NCBI GenBank assembly: GCA_021790795.1
Contig: JAJYFU010000008.1
Coordinates: forward strand, 1 to 52,117
DNA: 52,117 bases
Direction of reading: 5' to 3'
DNA from: Pseudomonadota bacterium
GTDB lineage: Bacteria; Pseudomonadota; Gammaproteobacteria; Steroidobacterales; Steroidobacteraceae
The number at the start of each line of letters is the position of its first letter. The first letter of the stretch is position 1. The position numbers and the translations under genes were made by a program. This document shows, in pieces, positions 20,898 through 31,821 of this stretch. The notes beneath the pieces were generated by a model, which searched no databases, was not told the DNA's origin, and worked only from the letters and a program-made list of their open reading frames with translations.

Positions 20898-22355
20898 TCA
20901 TGCGCAGCGCTCCGGAACACGCGTATGCCAGTCCGTCTCGCGCTGGAAGCGGTGGGCCGCGTGCAGCAGACGCTGCTCGGCGAAGTGCGGCCCGATGATC
21001 TGCAGACCCGCGGGCAGTCCGTCGACGAAGCCGCACGGCACCGACATCGCCGGCAGACCGGCGAGGTTCGCGCTGATGGTGTAGATATCGTTCAGATACA
21101 TGGTGATCGGATCGGCGCTCTTGGCCCCGAGAGCAAATGCCACGGTGGGCGTTGTCGGCCCCATCAGCAGGTCGACCTCGGCGAAGGCGCGCTCGAAATC
21201 CCCGGTGATCATCCGGCGCACGCGCTGCGCTTTGAGATAATAGGCGTCGTAGTAGCCGGCCGAGAGCACGTACGTGCCGGTCATGATCCGCCGCTTGACC
21301 TCGGGCCCGAAGCCCTCCGAGCGGGAGCGCTTGTACAGATCCGCCAGGTCGCGTGGGGCGCTGCACCGATGACCGAAGCGCACACCGTCGTAGCGGGCGA
21401 GGTTGGACGAACATTCCGCCGGCGCCACCACGTAGTAGGCCGGCACCGAGCGCGGGATGTTCGGCAGGCTCAGCTCGCACAGCCGGGCGCCGAGACGCTC
21501 GAAAACCGCAAACGCCTCACGCACTCTGCGCTCGTAGCCCGCATCGAGCCCTGTATCGAAGAACTCCTTCAGCACGCCGATCCTCACGCCCGCGAGCGGC
21601 GCATCGAGCCCGGCGAGGTAATCCGGCACGGGAATATCGACGCTGGTCGAGTCACGCGGATCGAAGCCGGCCATTGATCGCAGCACGCGCGCGCAATCCT
21701 CTGCGGTCTGCGCGATTACGCCGCCCTGATCCAGACTCGAGGCAAAAGCGATCATGCCGTAACGGGAAACCCGCCCGTAGGTCGGCTTGATGCCGGTCAC
21801 GCCGCAGAACGCGGCCGGCTGGCGAATCGACCCGCCGGTATCCGTGGCGGTCGCGGCAGGCAGCAGACGCGCGGCCACCGCCGCGGCCGAGCCACCGGAG
21901 GACCCGCCCGGCACCAAGTCGGTCTTCCAGGGATTGCGCACCGGTCCGAAGTAACTGGTCTCGTTGGAGGAGCCCATGGCGAACTCGTCCATATTGAGCT
22001 TGCCGAGCATCACCGCACCGGCGGCCTTCAGGCGCGCGACCACGGTGGCATCGTAGGGCGCGACGAAGTTCTCCAGCATGCGCGACCCGCACGTCGTACG
22101 CACGCCGGCCGTGCAAAAGAGGTCCTTGTGCCCGATGGGCACGCCCGCCAGCGGGCCACCTCGGCCGGCCGCGAGTTCCCGGTCGGCGGCCTCGGCCTGC
22201 TCGAGGGCTTGGTCCGCGGTGATGGTGACGAAGGCGTTCAGCGCCGGCTGGCTCGCTTCGATGCGCGCCAGGCAGGCGCGCACCAGTTCGACGCTGGAAA
22301 TCTTGCGGGCACGCAGATCCGCGGCCAACTGCGTCACGGTCGGACGATCAATCAT
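20898..22355 (-). CDS. gatA: Asp/Glu-tRNA amidotransferase subunit A
   Basis: 485 residues, full length. An amidase-signature enzyme: the Lys of the Ser-cisSer-Lys triad is in PIGHKDLFC, the serines are in [13 protein letters not shown] and [16 protein letters not shown], followed by [14 protein letters not shown]. It releases ammonia from glutamine for GatB. Its ATG shares one base with the gatC stop (TAATG), so the two are coupled. Confidence 0.97.
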   Translation of the reverse strand: MIDRPTVTQLAADLRARKISSVELVRACLARIEASQPALNAFVTITADQALEQAEAADRELAAGRGGPLAGVPIGHKDLFCTAGVRTTCGSRMLENFVAPYDATVVARLKAAGAVMLGKLNMDEFAMGSSNETSYFGPVRNPWKTDLVPGGSSGGSAAAVAARLLPAATATDTGGSIRQPAAFCGVTGIKPTYGRVSRYGMIAFASSLDQGGVIAQTAEDCARVLRSMAGFDPRDSTSVDIPVPDYLAGLDAPLAGVRIGVLKEFFDTGLDAGYERRVREAFAVFERLGARLCELSLPNIPRSVPAYYVVAPAECSSNLARYDGVRFGHRCSAPRDLADLYKRSRSEGFGPEVKRRIMTGTYVLSAGYYDAYYLKAQRVRRMITGDFERAFAEVDLLMGPTTPTVAFALGAKSADPITMYLNDIYTISANLAGLPAMSVPCGFVDGLPAGLQIIGPHFAEQRLLHAAHRFQRETDWHTRVPERCA

Positions 22356-22645
22356 TATTCTATGACCTTGGGCACCAGGTACAGGCCCGAGGCAACCTGC
22401 GGCGCGTTGCGCTGGTAGAGGGCATGCCCGTCCCGCTCGGTGACCTCGTCGGCACGCAGCCTCTGGACGAGTCCGGGCAAGGGATGGGCCATGGGTGCCG
22501 CGCCGGCGGTGTTCGCGCGTTCGAGCTCACCGATGAAATCGACGATCCGTGAGAGGCTCTGCTCGTACTGCGGGACCTCGGCCGGATCGAGCTCCAGGCG
22601 GGCCAGGTGTGCGATGCCTTCGACTTGTGCGCGGGTCAGGGCCAT
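22355..22645 (-). CDS. gatC: Asp/Glu-tRNA amidotransferase subunit C
   Basis: 96 residues, typical. It starts [27 protein letters not shown] and contains [12 protein letters not shown], then PLRADEVTE-like and [17 protein letters not shown], the extended arm that holds GatA and GatB together. It is the first gene of gatCAB and faces mreB across 149 bp. Confidence 0.95.
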   Translation of the reverse strand: MALTRAQVEGIAHLARLELDPAEVPQYEQSLSRIVDFIGELERANTAGAAPMAHPLPGLVQRLRADEVTERDGHALYQRNAPQVASGLYLVPKVIE

Positions 22646-22678
22646 GGGTGGTGCCGACAGAGAGAATTACCGCTCGAA

Positions 22679-23838
<1,160 letters not shown>

Positions 23839-23850
23839 CCCGCGCGCGCC

Positions 23851-24876
23851 GTGGCGGGTTTCGGCACCCGGAGCGGATCGCCGCATGGCCGCGGGGGCAT
23901 CCCGGGGTTTCGCTTCACACTCTACGCCCTGGCTTCCATCGCGCTCATGGTGCTCGACCAGCGCACGGACTGGCTGCGGCACGTCCGGTTCTTGTCGCAA
24001 GGGCTCACCTATCCGATCGAAGTCGTGGTGAACTCCCCGATCACCGCGTGGCACTCGATCGAGAACTCGTTCGCATCGCGCCGCGCGCTCGAGGCCGAGA
24101 ACCGGCGCCTGCGCGCGCAGGTGCGTAATCTGACGATACGCACCGTGCGCTTCGACGCCCTCGCGCGCGAGAACGCCGCGCTGATCGGCCTGAAGAAGGC
24201 GCTGCCACCGGTCACCAAGCGCTGGCTGCCGGCCAACATTGTCGATATCGAGCTCAGCCGGTTGCGGCAGCGGATCCTGATCGACCGGGGCACCGCCAAC
24301 GGTGTCTTCCGCAACCAGGCGGTGCTCGACGACTACGGCATCGTGGGGCAGACGATGCAGGTCGGACCCTGGAGCGCCGCCGTACTGCTGATCACCGATC
24401 CCGATAGTGACCTGCCGGTGCAGATCGAGCGTACCGGACTGCGCACCATCGCCGTCGGTACGGGCGATCCGGATAAGATCGCGCTGCCCTATCTGCCGGC
24501 GAACGCCAACGTGCGGGTAGGCGACGTGCTCGTGACCTCGGGCCTCGGCGGAGTCTTCCCCGCCGGATATCCGGTAGCCCGGGTGAGCCGCATACAGCGC
24601 GGCGCGGCCCAGCCAATGAGCCAGGTGCTGGCCACACCGTTCGCGCACCTGCAGACGGACCGTGAAGTGATGTTGCTCTGGTTCCGTCACGACTCACCGG
24701 CGGCGCCGCTGCGGGAGACCGGCGGACAGCTGCGCGTGGGGACCCCGGGCGCGCAACCGCTGCCCGCACCGCCGCGGCCGACCTCGAAGGCCGCCCCCGC
24801 CCCAGGCAAGCCCGGCGTGAAAGCGCCGCAGGCCGCCCAACCCACCGCCGGGTCGGCGCAACCGCGTCAGCCATGA
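23851..24876 (+). CDS. mreC: Rod-shape protein MreC
   Basis: 341 residues from GTG 23851, 12 bases after mreB. It has an N-terminal membrane anchor (FTLYALASIALMVLDQ), then a coiled coil (FASRRALEAENRRLRAQVRN), then the two periplasmic beta domains (VDIELSRLRQRILIDRGT, DYGIVGQTMQVGPWSAAVLL). The final ~55 residues are a Pro/Ala-rich disordered tail. MreC links PBP2 and RodA to MreB. The gene overlaps mreD by 4 bases. Confidence 0.95.
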   Translation: MAGFGTRSGSPHGRGGIPGFRFTLYALASIALMVLDQRTDWLRHVRFLSQGLTYPIEVVVNSPITAWHSIENSFASRRALEAENRRLRAQVRNLTIRTVRFDALARENAALIGLKKALPPVTKRWLPANIVDIELSRLRQRILIDRGTANGVFRNQAVLDDYGIVGQTMQVGPWSAAVLLITDPDSDLPVQIERTGLRTIAVGTGDPDKIALPYLPANANVRVGDVLVTSGLGGVFPAGYPVARVSRIQRGAAQPMSQVLATPFAHLQTDREVMLLWFRHDSPAAPLRETGGQLRVGTPGAQPLPAPPRPTSKAAPAPGKPGVKAPQAAQPTAGSAQPRQP

Positions 24877-25346
24877 ACACCTCTCCACGCATGGCGATAT
24901 TCAAATCGGTGCTGATCGCACTGATCCTGACCCTGGTGCCGTTGCCGTCGTGGCTGGCGATCATCCGGCCCGACTTCGTGGTCCTGACCGTGCTCTACTG
25001 GTCGATCCGGGCGCCGCGCAGCGGCGGGATCGGCCTGGGCTGGGCGTGCGGACTGATTCTCGATGCCTTCCAGGGATCGGTTCTGGGCGAGCACGCGCTC
25101 GCCGTGGCGCTGGTCGCCTATCTTGGCGTACGCGAGCATCAGCGCATCCGCACCAAGCCCCTCCTGCAGCAATCGCTGGCGGTTTTGGTGGTTCTGGCGC
25201 TTTATGAGTTCGTGTTGTGGGCCGTCGACGGCTGGAGCGGACATCCGCTGAACACTGCTTTGCGCTGGGTGCCGGCCCTCACCGGCGCGTTGCTCTGGCC
25301 GGTCGTCGCGCCAATTCTGGCCCGCTCTTACCGCCCCCGCGGCTGA
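24873..25346 (+). CDS. mreD: Rod-shape protein MreD
   Basis: 157 residues with about five membrane-spanning segments (SVLIALILTLVPLPSWLAII, VVLTVLYWSI, LAVALVAYLGV, SLAVLVVLALYEFVLWAV, LTGALLWPVVAPIL). The position after mreC, the size and the W-rich cytoplasmic pattern identify it. It starts inside the mreC stop (ATGA) and is 16 bp before the PBP2 gene. Confidence 0.93.
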   Translation: MNTSPRMAIFKSVLIALILTLVPLPSWLAIIRPDFVVLTVLYWSIRAPRSGGIGLGWACGLILDAFQGSVLGEHALAVALVAYLGVREHQRIRTKPLLQQSLAVLVVLALYEFVLWAVDGWSGHPLNTALRWVPALTGALLWPVVAPILARSYRPRG

Positions 25347-25362
25347 CGGCCGCCGCTGCGCA

Positions 25363-27351
25363 ATGTCCCCCGTCCGCATCAAGGATAATTGGCGCGAGCA
25401 GCGGATGTTCGTGCGCCGCATATGGTTCGTCACGGCCCTGATGGTGGTCGCAGCCATCGCGGTATTCGCGCGGCTCTACTACCTGCAGGTGGTGCGGCAG
25501 CACTACTACGAGATCCTGTCCGTCGCCAACGGCGTGCGCACCGTTCCGATCCCGGCCGCCCGCGGTCTGATCGTGGACCGCGACGGCGAAATCATGGCCT
25601 CGAACCGGCCGACCTTCGAACTGGAACTCACGCCCGATGAGGTGCCGGATCTACGCGGCTCGCTCCAGCGGTTGGCCAAGCTCGGACTGCTGCATGGGAA
25701 CGACATCCCGGAACTCATCCGCGCGATCAAGTCGCACCTCAGCTTCGATCCGGTGCCGATCCGGCTGCAGCTGTCGGAGTCGGAGGTGGCGCGCTTCGCG
25801 GTGCGCCGCTACGAATTTCCCGGCGTCAACATCAGTCCGCAGCAATCCCGCTGGTATCCGCTCAAGAACCTCGGGGTGTTCGCGATCGGCTACGTGGGCC
25901 CCATCAGCGCCAGCGAACTCGCGCACATCAGTCAGGCCGCCTATGCCGGCACCGCGCTGATCGGCAAGTCCGGCGTCGAGGCGCAATACGAGAAGGTCCT
26001 GCACGGGACCAACGGCTATCGGCAGGTTCTGGTCAATGCCCTCGGCCGTGAGGTGCGCCGGCCGGGCGTGCTCGCCCGCCAGCTGCACGAGAAGCCGCCC
26101 GTGCCGGGCGACGACGTCATTCTCTCGCTCAACCTGAAGATCCAGCGGTTGGCCGAAAAGCTGCTCAAGGGACACGATGGCGCGGTCGTCGCGCTCAACC
26201 CCTGGAACGGCAACGTCATCGCCCTGGCGAGCTCCCCGACGTTCAACCCCAACCTCTTCGCGCGCGGAATCAGCGAGAAGCAGTACCTGGCGCTGGTGAA
26301 CAATCCCGGCATGCCGCTGTTCGACCGAGCCCTGCGCTCGCAGCTGCCCATCGGATCGACGATCAAGCCGGCGATCGCGCTCGGGGCCATGACCGACGGG
26401 GTGCTCGATCCGAAGAAGCGGATCTTTGCGGGCTCGGACTGGCACCTGCCCGGCAGCGATCACATGTTCCACAACTACAAGCACGAGGTCTGCGGCCGGA
26501 TCGGCCTGAACATGGCCATCATCATGTCGTGCGACGTCTACTTCTACCACGTGGCGTACAAGATGGGCATCGAACGGATCGGAACCTGGCTGCCGAACTT
26601 CGGGTTCGGCAGGCCGACCGGCATCGACATCCCCGGCGAGCAGTCGGGGCTCGTACCCACGCCGGCCTGGATGGCGAAGCACTATCCGCACGGCTATGGC
26701 TGGTATCCCGGAGACACGGTGATTCTCGGGATCGGCCAGGGCGACTTCATGGCGACGCCGCTGCAGCTTGCCCATTACACCGGGATACTCGCCACGCGCG
26801 GCCTGAGCTTCCAGCCACGCCTGGTGACCGGCCTGCGCAACCCGCTCACGCACAAGATCCACTGGAAACGGCCCGTTCTCAACGGCAATCTCACCATGAT
26901 CAGCCGGACGTCGTGGAAGGTGGTCATCAAGGCCATGCACGGGGTGACCACCAATCCCCGCGGTACGGCCTACTGGGACATGATCAACGCCACCTATCCC
27001 ATCGCCGCCAAGACCGGCACCGCGCAATTGACGCGCGAGCAGGCCAACGGCGACTACAATTTGAAAGAGACGCCGGTGAAACTGCGGGACGACTCCTGGT
27101 TCATCGCCTTCGCGCCCCTGCAGAAGCCGCGGATCGCGATTGCCGTGTTGGTCGAGCACGCCGGCGCGGGCGCGCTGGCCGCAGGACCGATCGCCATGAA
27201 GATCCTGAATGCCTACCTGTTGGGCCCGAAGGGCAAGCTGCTGCCGGCCACGCCCCGCGCCCGATATTCCATGCCGCGCGGCATCGGGCCACGCATCGAT
27301 GCGCGCGTCGACCCGACGCTGACCCCGATGGAACGAGCCGCCGAGCCATGA
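25363..27351 (+). CDS. mrdA: Penicillin-binding protein 2 (peptidoglycan D,D-transpeptidase)
   Basis: 662 residues. One N-terminal TM helix (FVTALMVVAAIAVFARLYYLQ) is followed by the pedestal domain (RGLIVDRDGEIMASNRPTF). The transpeptidase motifs are S332-TI-K335 in PIGSTIKPA, SCD in IIMSCDVYFYH and K550-TGT in AAKTGTAQL. It cross-links peptidoglycan during elongation with RodA. The gene overlaps rodA by 4 bases (ATGA). Confidence 0.97.
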   Translation: MSPVRIKDNWREQRMFVRRIWFVTALMVVAAIAVFARLYYLQVVRQHYYEILSVANGVRTVPIPAARGLIVDRDGEIMASNRPTFELELTPDEVPDLRGSLQRLAKLGLLHGNDIPELIRAIKSHLSFDPVPIRLQLSESEVARFAVRRYEFPGVNISPQQSRWYPLKNLGVFAIGYVGPISASELAHISQAAYAGTALIGKSGVEAQYEKVLHGTNGYRQVLVNALGREVRRPGVLARQLHEKPPVPGDDVILSLNLKIQRLAEKLLKGHDGAVVALNPWNGNVIALASSPTFNPNLFARGISEKQYLALVNNPGMPLFDRALRSQLPIGSTIKPAIALGAMTDGVLDPKKRIFAGSDWHLPGSDHMFHNYKHEVCGRIGLNMAIIMSCDVYFYHVAYKMGIERIGTWLPNFGFGRPTGIDIPGEQSGLVPTPAWMAKHYPHGYGWYPGDTVILGIGQGDFMATPLQLAHYTGILATRGLSFQPRLVTGLRNPLTHKIHWKRPVLNGNLTMISRTSWKVVIKAMHGVTTNPRGTAYWDMINATYPIAAKTGTAQLTREQANGDYNLKETPVKLRDDSWFIAFAPLQKPRIAIAVLVEHAGAGALAAGPIAMKILNAYLLGPKGKLLPATPRARYSMPRGIGPRIDARVDPTLTPMERAAEP

Positions 27352-28484
27352 TGCGCCAGACGATCGCCACCGGGTCGTCCGCGCGCCGCACGCTGAGCGG
27401 CGCGGCACGGGTACTGCTCGCGCTGAAGCTCGACGGGCCACTCACGGTCGGCCTGGCGCTGACCGCCGCCTACGGTCTGCTGATTCTCTTCAGCGCCTCC
27501 GGCGGCGACATCCGGATGCTCATCGGCACCGTGCTGCGCTTGGGGTTGGGGGTCGTCGTCATGTTGGCACTGGCGAGACTCAGCCCGAATCTCCTGCGCC
27601 GCGCGTCCCCTTGGCTCTACGGCGTCGGCATCCTGCTGCTGCTGGCCGTCGCGGCGGTCGGGCACGTTCATCTCGGCGCGAAGCGTTGGCTCGATCTAGG
27701 CCCTGTAGAGTTCCAACCCTCTGAGCTGATCAAGATCGCCGTGCCGATGATGTGCGCCTGGTACCTGCACGAACGCGCCTTGCCGCCGCGCTGGCGGGAT
27801 CTGGCCGCGCTCGCGGTGATCATCCTCGCGCCGGTGGCACTGGTCGCCAAGGAGCCCGACCTCGGGACAGCCGCCCTGATCGCGGCCGCGGGGGCCGTGG
27901 TGATCTTCCTTTCCGGGCTGCGCGCGCGGGTGGTCATCGCGCTGCTGCTGCTGGCCGTCGTCGCCTTTGCGCTCGGTCTGCGCTTCATGCACGGCTATCA
28001 GCGCGCCCGCCTGCTCACATTCCTCAATCCCCAGGCCCATCCGCTGAGCTCCGGCTACCACATCATCCAGTCGCAGATCGCGGTCGGCTCCGGCGGAATG
28101 TTCGGCAAGGGCTGGATGGCCGGCAGTCAGGCGCGACTCGACTTTCTTCCCGAGCGGACCACGGATTTCATCTTTGCCGTGGTCGGCGAGGAGTTCGGGC
28201 TGCTCGGTCTTGCGGTGCTGCTGCTGCTGTATACGTTCGTCATCGGCCGCGCCCTCTACCTCGCCATGCAATGTCCGGATACTTTCTCGCGCCTGCTCGG
28301 CGGCGCGCTTGCCGTGACGTTCTTCATCTACGTATTCATCAACGCCGGGATGGTCACGGGACTCGTACCGGTGGTCGGCGTACCGTTACCGTTGGTCAGC
28401 TACGGCGGCAGTTCGATAGTGACGGAGCTGTCAGGTTTCGGTATCCTCATGTCGCTGTTCTCGCATCGGAAGCTGATGGGCTAA
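27348..28484 (+). CDS. mrdB: Peptidoglycan glycosyltransferase RodA (SEDS)
   Basis: 378 residues from ATG 27348; the frame is open upstream as a shadow of mrdA. About ten TM segments. SEDS hallmarks are GAKRWLDLGPVEFQPSELIK, VAKEPDLGTAALI, GYHIIQSQIAVGSGGMFGKG, LPERTTDFIFAVVGEEFG and PLPLVSYGGSSIVTEL. RodA polymerises glycan strands for elongation and works with PBP2, its upstream neighbour. Confidence 0.97.
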   Translation: MMRQTIATGSSARRTLSGAARVLLALKLDGPLTVGLALTAAYGLLILFSASGGDIRMLIGTVLRLGLGVVVMLALARLSPNLLRRASPWLYGVGILLLLAVAAVGHVHLGAKRWLDLGPVEFQPSELIKIAVPMMCAWYLHERALPPRWRDLAALAVIILAPVALVAKEPDLGTAALIAAAGAVVIFLSGLRARVVIALLLLAVVAFALGLRFMHGYQRARLLTFLNPQAHPLSSGYHIIQSQIAVGSGGMFGKGWMAGSQARLDFLPERTTDFIFAVVGEEFGLLGLAVLLLLYTFVIGRALYLAMQCPDTFSRLLGGALAVTFFIYVFINAGMVTGLVPVVGVPLPLVSYGGSSIVTELSGFGILMSLFSHRKLMG

Positions 28485-28674
28485 GGAGCCTGCCGAACTC
28501 ATGATGCGCCTACTGCGGCCGTCCCACACCGACCACTTTCCGCGATCGTTTCCGCCGCATCGTTCCCACCCTGCGTCGAAGGCGATCGGGCCTCGTCTCA
28601 ATAGGCTTGGCCTGCCGCTGTGGGTCACGCTCGCGACGGCGATCATCAGCCCGACAGGTTCCGGGAGCGCTTAC

Positions 28675-29730
28675 GTGTCGCGATTCACTCTGCTTGCTTT
28701 GCTCGCTTGTGCCTTCCTGGCGCGGCCCGCCGCCGCCGCGTGCGCCGGCGGCTCGTTCCCGCGTCCCGAGCTCGCGCGCTTCGCCACCCGCGTCGCGGAA
28801 CACGACGCCCTGAAGCGGCAAAAAGTGCTCGCCGTGCTCCAGCAGGCCTGCCGCGAGCCGAGCATCGTCACGTTGATGAACCAGCCGCCGGAGCAAGTGC
28901 TGCACTGGTGGCAGTACCGGCGGATCTTCATGACCCCCAAGCGCATCGAGGCGGGCGCCGCGTTCTGGCACGCGCATGCCGCGGCGCTCGAGCGCATCGG
29001 CGCCGAGCAGGGCGTCGCGCCGCGCTACATCGTGGCCATTCTCGGGGTGGAGACCTACTACGGGCGCATCACCGGCTCGTTCCGCGTGCTCGACGCCCTC
29101 TCCACCCTGACATTCGACTATCCGGCGCGCAGCCGCTTCTTCGGCCAGGAGCTCGCGCAGTTCCTGGTGCTCTCGCACCGCTACGGATTGGATCCTCTGA
29201 CGGTGCGGGGCTCCTACGCCGGAGCGATGGGGCCGCTGCAATTCATTCCCTCCTCATATTTGCGCTATGCCGTCAGCACCGATGGCCAGGCGCCAAACCT
29301 GTTCACCAACTGGGACGATATTTTCGCCAGCGTGGCCCACTACCTGCATGCAAACGGCTGGCAGCCCGGCGGACCGGTGCTGGCACGCGTGCGCATCGAG
29401 CCGGGGGCGATCTTCCATGTCGACCCCGACAGCCTGGCGCTCGATCGGACGATAGGCGGGCTAGCCGCCCAAGGCGTGCGGGTCGAAAGCGCGGCGCCAC
29501 CGGACACTCCCGTGGCGCTGCTGCTGGCCCAGCGGCAAAGCGGTCCGATCTACCGGGCCGGCTTCAACAATTTCCGTGTGTTGCTGACGTACAATTCCAG
29601 CAAGCTCTACGCCATGGCGGTCACTGACTTGGCGCAGGCGATCGCCCGGCGCGTCGCCGCCGAGAGCGTCGCGCCGCGGGCCGATGTGGCGCTGCGGCGG
29701 CCCACCGGATCGGGGACCCCCGGGCGGTGA
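28675..29730 (+). CDS. mltB: Membrane-bound lytic murein transglycosylase B
   Basis: 351 residues from GTG 28675, with GGGAG 8 bases upstream. This start yields a normal signal peptide (MSRFTLLALLACAFLARPAAA). Starting at 28501 would place 58 non-conserved residues before it. There is no lipobox, so it may be soluble in the periplasm, unlike E. coli MltB. The catalytic Glu is in AILGVETYYGRITG. Other SLT35 motifs are DYPARSRFFGQEL, GSYAGAMGPLQFIPSSY and NWDDIFASVAHYL. It cleaves glycan strands to 1,6-anhydroMurNAc ends and is the next gene after rodA. Confidence 0.94.
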   Translation: MSRFTLLALLACAFLARPAAAACAGGSFPRPELARFATRVAEHDALKRQKVLAVLQQACREPSIVTLMNQPPEQVLHWWQYRRIFMTPKRIEAGAAFWHAHAAALERIGAEQGVAPRYIVAILGVETYYGRITGSFRVLDALSTLTFDYPARSRFFGQELAQFLVLSHRYGLDPLTVRGSYAGAMGPLQFIPSSYLRYAVSTDGQAPNLFTNWDDIFASVAHYLHANGWQPGGPVLARVRIEPGAIFHVDPDSLALDRTIGGLAAQGVRVESAAPPDTPVALLLAQRQSGPIYRAGFNNFRVLLTYNSSKLYAMAVTDLAQAIARRVAAESVAPRADVALRRPTGSGTPGR

Positions 29731-30536
29731 CACGCGCATCCGGGGCTCGCGCGTGCGTCCTCGCCACGCTCTCGCTCGCGATGCTTCTCGCCGGCTGCGC
29801 CACGACTCGACGGGAATGGACCCCCGTGGCGAATCTGCCGCCGCTGCCGATGGACTGGCGATCGATCCCCAACCCCGTGCCCCATTACCTGCCGCCGGCG
29901 CCCATCGGTAATCCGCCGTTCTACGACGTCGACGGTAGACGCTACTACGTGCTCGCGAGCGCGGACGGCTACAATAAGATCGGGGTGGCCTCGTGGTACG
30001 GCCGAAACTCCGAAGGCCACTACACCGCCGATGGCGATCGCTTCAACATGTACGCCATGACGGCCGCGAACAAAGTGCTACCCCTGCCGACCTTCGTGCG
30101 GGTCACCGATCTGGCCAATGGCCGCAGTGTGATCGTCGAGGTCAATGACCGGGGGCCGTTCGTCGCCCACCGCCTGATCGACCTGTCCTACCTGGCCGCC
30201 GCCAAACTCGGCATGCTCGCCACCGGCACCGCGCTCGTCGAGGTGCGCGCGATCACCCCGAACAGTCCCGTGAGCCTGGCAAACGTCCTGCAGACGCGCA
30301 GCCCGCTGCTGTATGCCCAGGTCGGCGCGTTTGCCGTGCCGCAGGATGCCGAGCGGGTCTTCAACCGCCTGCGAGCCGCCGGCATGCGCAACGTCATCAT
30401 CCTGTCGCCGGCGGTCAGCGGCGGGCGGCTCTACCGGGTGAGGGTCGGCCCGATACAGGACGTGCCGCAATTCGATCGAATCGCCGCCCGACTCACGGCC
30501 CTGGGGTATCCCGGCGCGTGGCTGGTGAAGCCGTGA
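29727..30536 (+). CDS. rlpA: Septal ring lytic transglycosylase-like lipoprotein RlpA
   Basis: 269 residues from GTG 29727, overlapping mltB by 4 bases. The lipobox LAGC puts the lipidated Cys at 24. The double-psi beta-barrel (GVASWYGRNSEGHYTADGDRF, ~85-160) is followed by a C-terminal SPOR domain (~193-269: PLLYAQVGAFAVPQDAERVF, LYRVRVGPIQ), which binds denuded glycans at the septum. In active RlpA proteins as I know them, an acidic residue (E) and a His occupy the positions here held by D104 and N115, while D141 (NDRGPF) is kept. Catalytic activity is therefore uncertain. Confidence 0.92.
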   Translation: MTRASGARACVLATLSLAMLLAGCATTRREWTPVANLPPLPMDWRSIPNPVPHYLPPAPIGNPPFYDVDGRRYYVLASADGYNKIGVASWYGRNSEGHYTADGDRFNMYAMTAANKVLPLPTFVRVTDLANGRSVIVEVNDRGPFVAHRLIDLSYLAAAKLGMLATGTALVEVRAITPNSPVSLANVLQTRSPLLYAQVGAFAVPQDAERVFNRLRAAGMRNVIILSPAVSGGRLYRVRVGPIQDVPQFDRIAARLTALGYPGAWLVKP

Positions 30537-30623
30537 GCCCTGCCGCGCAAAGAACTATACGGTGTGCACGGAGTCTTAACGCTCCGCACCCGCCGCCTCA
30601 TTCGCAATGGAGGAATCTCTGAC

Positions 30624-31781
30624 ATGTCCCGCCCATCCGTCCTGGCCGCGCTGGCGGCCCTGCTGCCCGCCCTGCTCGCGATCGTTCCAGCTCAAGCGGC
30701 CGTACCGCCACCACCGCCGCCGCCGCTCAACGCGCATTCCTACATTCTGGTTGACTACAATACCGGCAAGGTGCTCGCGGAGAAGAATCCCAACGAGAAG
30801 ATGCCGATGGCGAGCCTGACGAAGCTCATGGCCGTGTACATCACCTTCACGGCGCTCAAGAGTGGACAGCTCTCGCTCAACACGCCCGTGTTGATCAGCA
30901 ACGCCGCATGGCGCACGGGCGGCTCGCGCATGTTCCTCAACCCCGGAACGAAAGTGACCGTGCTCAATCTGCTGAAGGGCGTCATCGTCGACTCGGGCAA
31001 TGATGCCACCGTGGCGCTCGCCCAGAAGATCGGCGGCACCCGCGCGGGCTTCGTCACCCTCATGAACGACTATGCCCAGCGACTGGGCCTGCACTCGACG
31101 CATTACGAGGACGTCGACGGACTCCCGGTTCCCGATCACTACACGACGGCGCGCGATCTCGCCACGCTCGCCGTCGACCTGATCCGCGATTTCCCGCAGT
31201 ACCGCTTCATCTTCAAGATCAAGAAATTCACTTGGGATCACATCACCCAGCGCAACCGCGTCTCTCTGCTGTGGACCGATCCGTACGTGAAAGGCATGAA
31301 GACGGGCTACACCAAGGCGGCCGGCTACTGCATGCTCATCTACGCCGATCGCAAGGGCATGGGCCTGATATCGGTCGTGCTGAAGACCCCGAGCTGGGAC
31401 GCGCGGGTCAATGACAGCCAGGCCCTGATCACCTACGGTTACAACTTCTTCAAGAATGAGAGAGTTGCGACCGCGGGCACGATCGTCTCCAAACCGCGCG
31501 TCTACGAATCAGCCGCCGGCTACGCACCGGTCGGTCCGGCGCACTCCGTCGTGCTCACCGTGACCCGCGGCCACCACGCGCTGAAGACCCGCATCGTGTG
31601 GAACCACTGGCCACTGACGGCGCCGCTGGCCGCCGGCGCCGACGTCGGCACACTCCTGGTCACCAACAGCGCCGGTCAGCGAGTCGACAGTGTGCCGCTC
31701 GTGACGCTCGCGCCCGTGCCCGAAGGCGGACTTTTCACGCGGCTCAGCGACGAGCTGAAACTCTGGCTGCGTCACGTGTAA
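30624..31781 (+). CDS. dacA: D-alanyl-D-alanine carboxypeptidase (PBP5/6 type)
   Basis: 385 residues from ATG 30624 with GGAGG 10 bases upstream; the frame extends upstream from a GTG at 30564 but without conserved sequence. A signal peptide ends at AQA, followed by a run of eight prolines. The active site is S64-LT-K67 (MASLTKLM), S124-G-N126 and K226-TG (MKTGYTKAAGYC). The C-terminal beta domain and a final amphipathic segment (LSDELKLWLRHV) anchor it to the inner membrane. It trims pentapeptides by removing D-Ala. Confidence 0.96.
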   Translation: MSRPSVLAALAALLPALLAIVPAQAAVPPPPPPPLNAHSYILVDYNTGKVLAEKNPNEKMPMASLTKLMAVYITFTALKSGQLSLNTPVLISNAAWRTGGSRMFLNPGTKVTVLNLLKGVIVDSGNDATVALAQKIGGTRAGFVTLMNDYAQRLGLHSTHYEDVDGLPVPDHYTTARDLATLAVDLIRDFPQYRFIFKIKKFTWDHITQRNRVSLLWTDPYVKGMKTGYTKAAGYCMLIYADRKGMGLISVVLKTPSWDARVNDSQALITYGYNFFKNERVATAGTIVSKPRVYESAAGYAPVGPAHSVVLTVTRGHHALKTRIVWNHWPLTAPLAAGADVGTLLVTNSAGQRVDSVPLVTLAPVPEGGLFTRLSDELKLWLRHV

Positions 31782-31821
31782 CCGACAGGATCGCCGCCGA
31801 GCCGCCGTGGACGACAAGCTC

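Noticed and set aside
25651-27441. 596-codon minus-strand frame over mrdA
   Set aside because: Antisense of PBP2, no recognisable motif.
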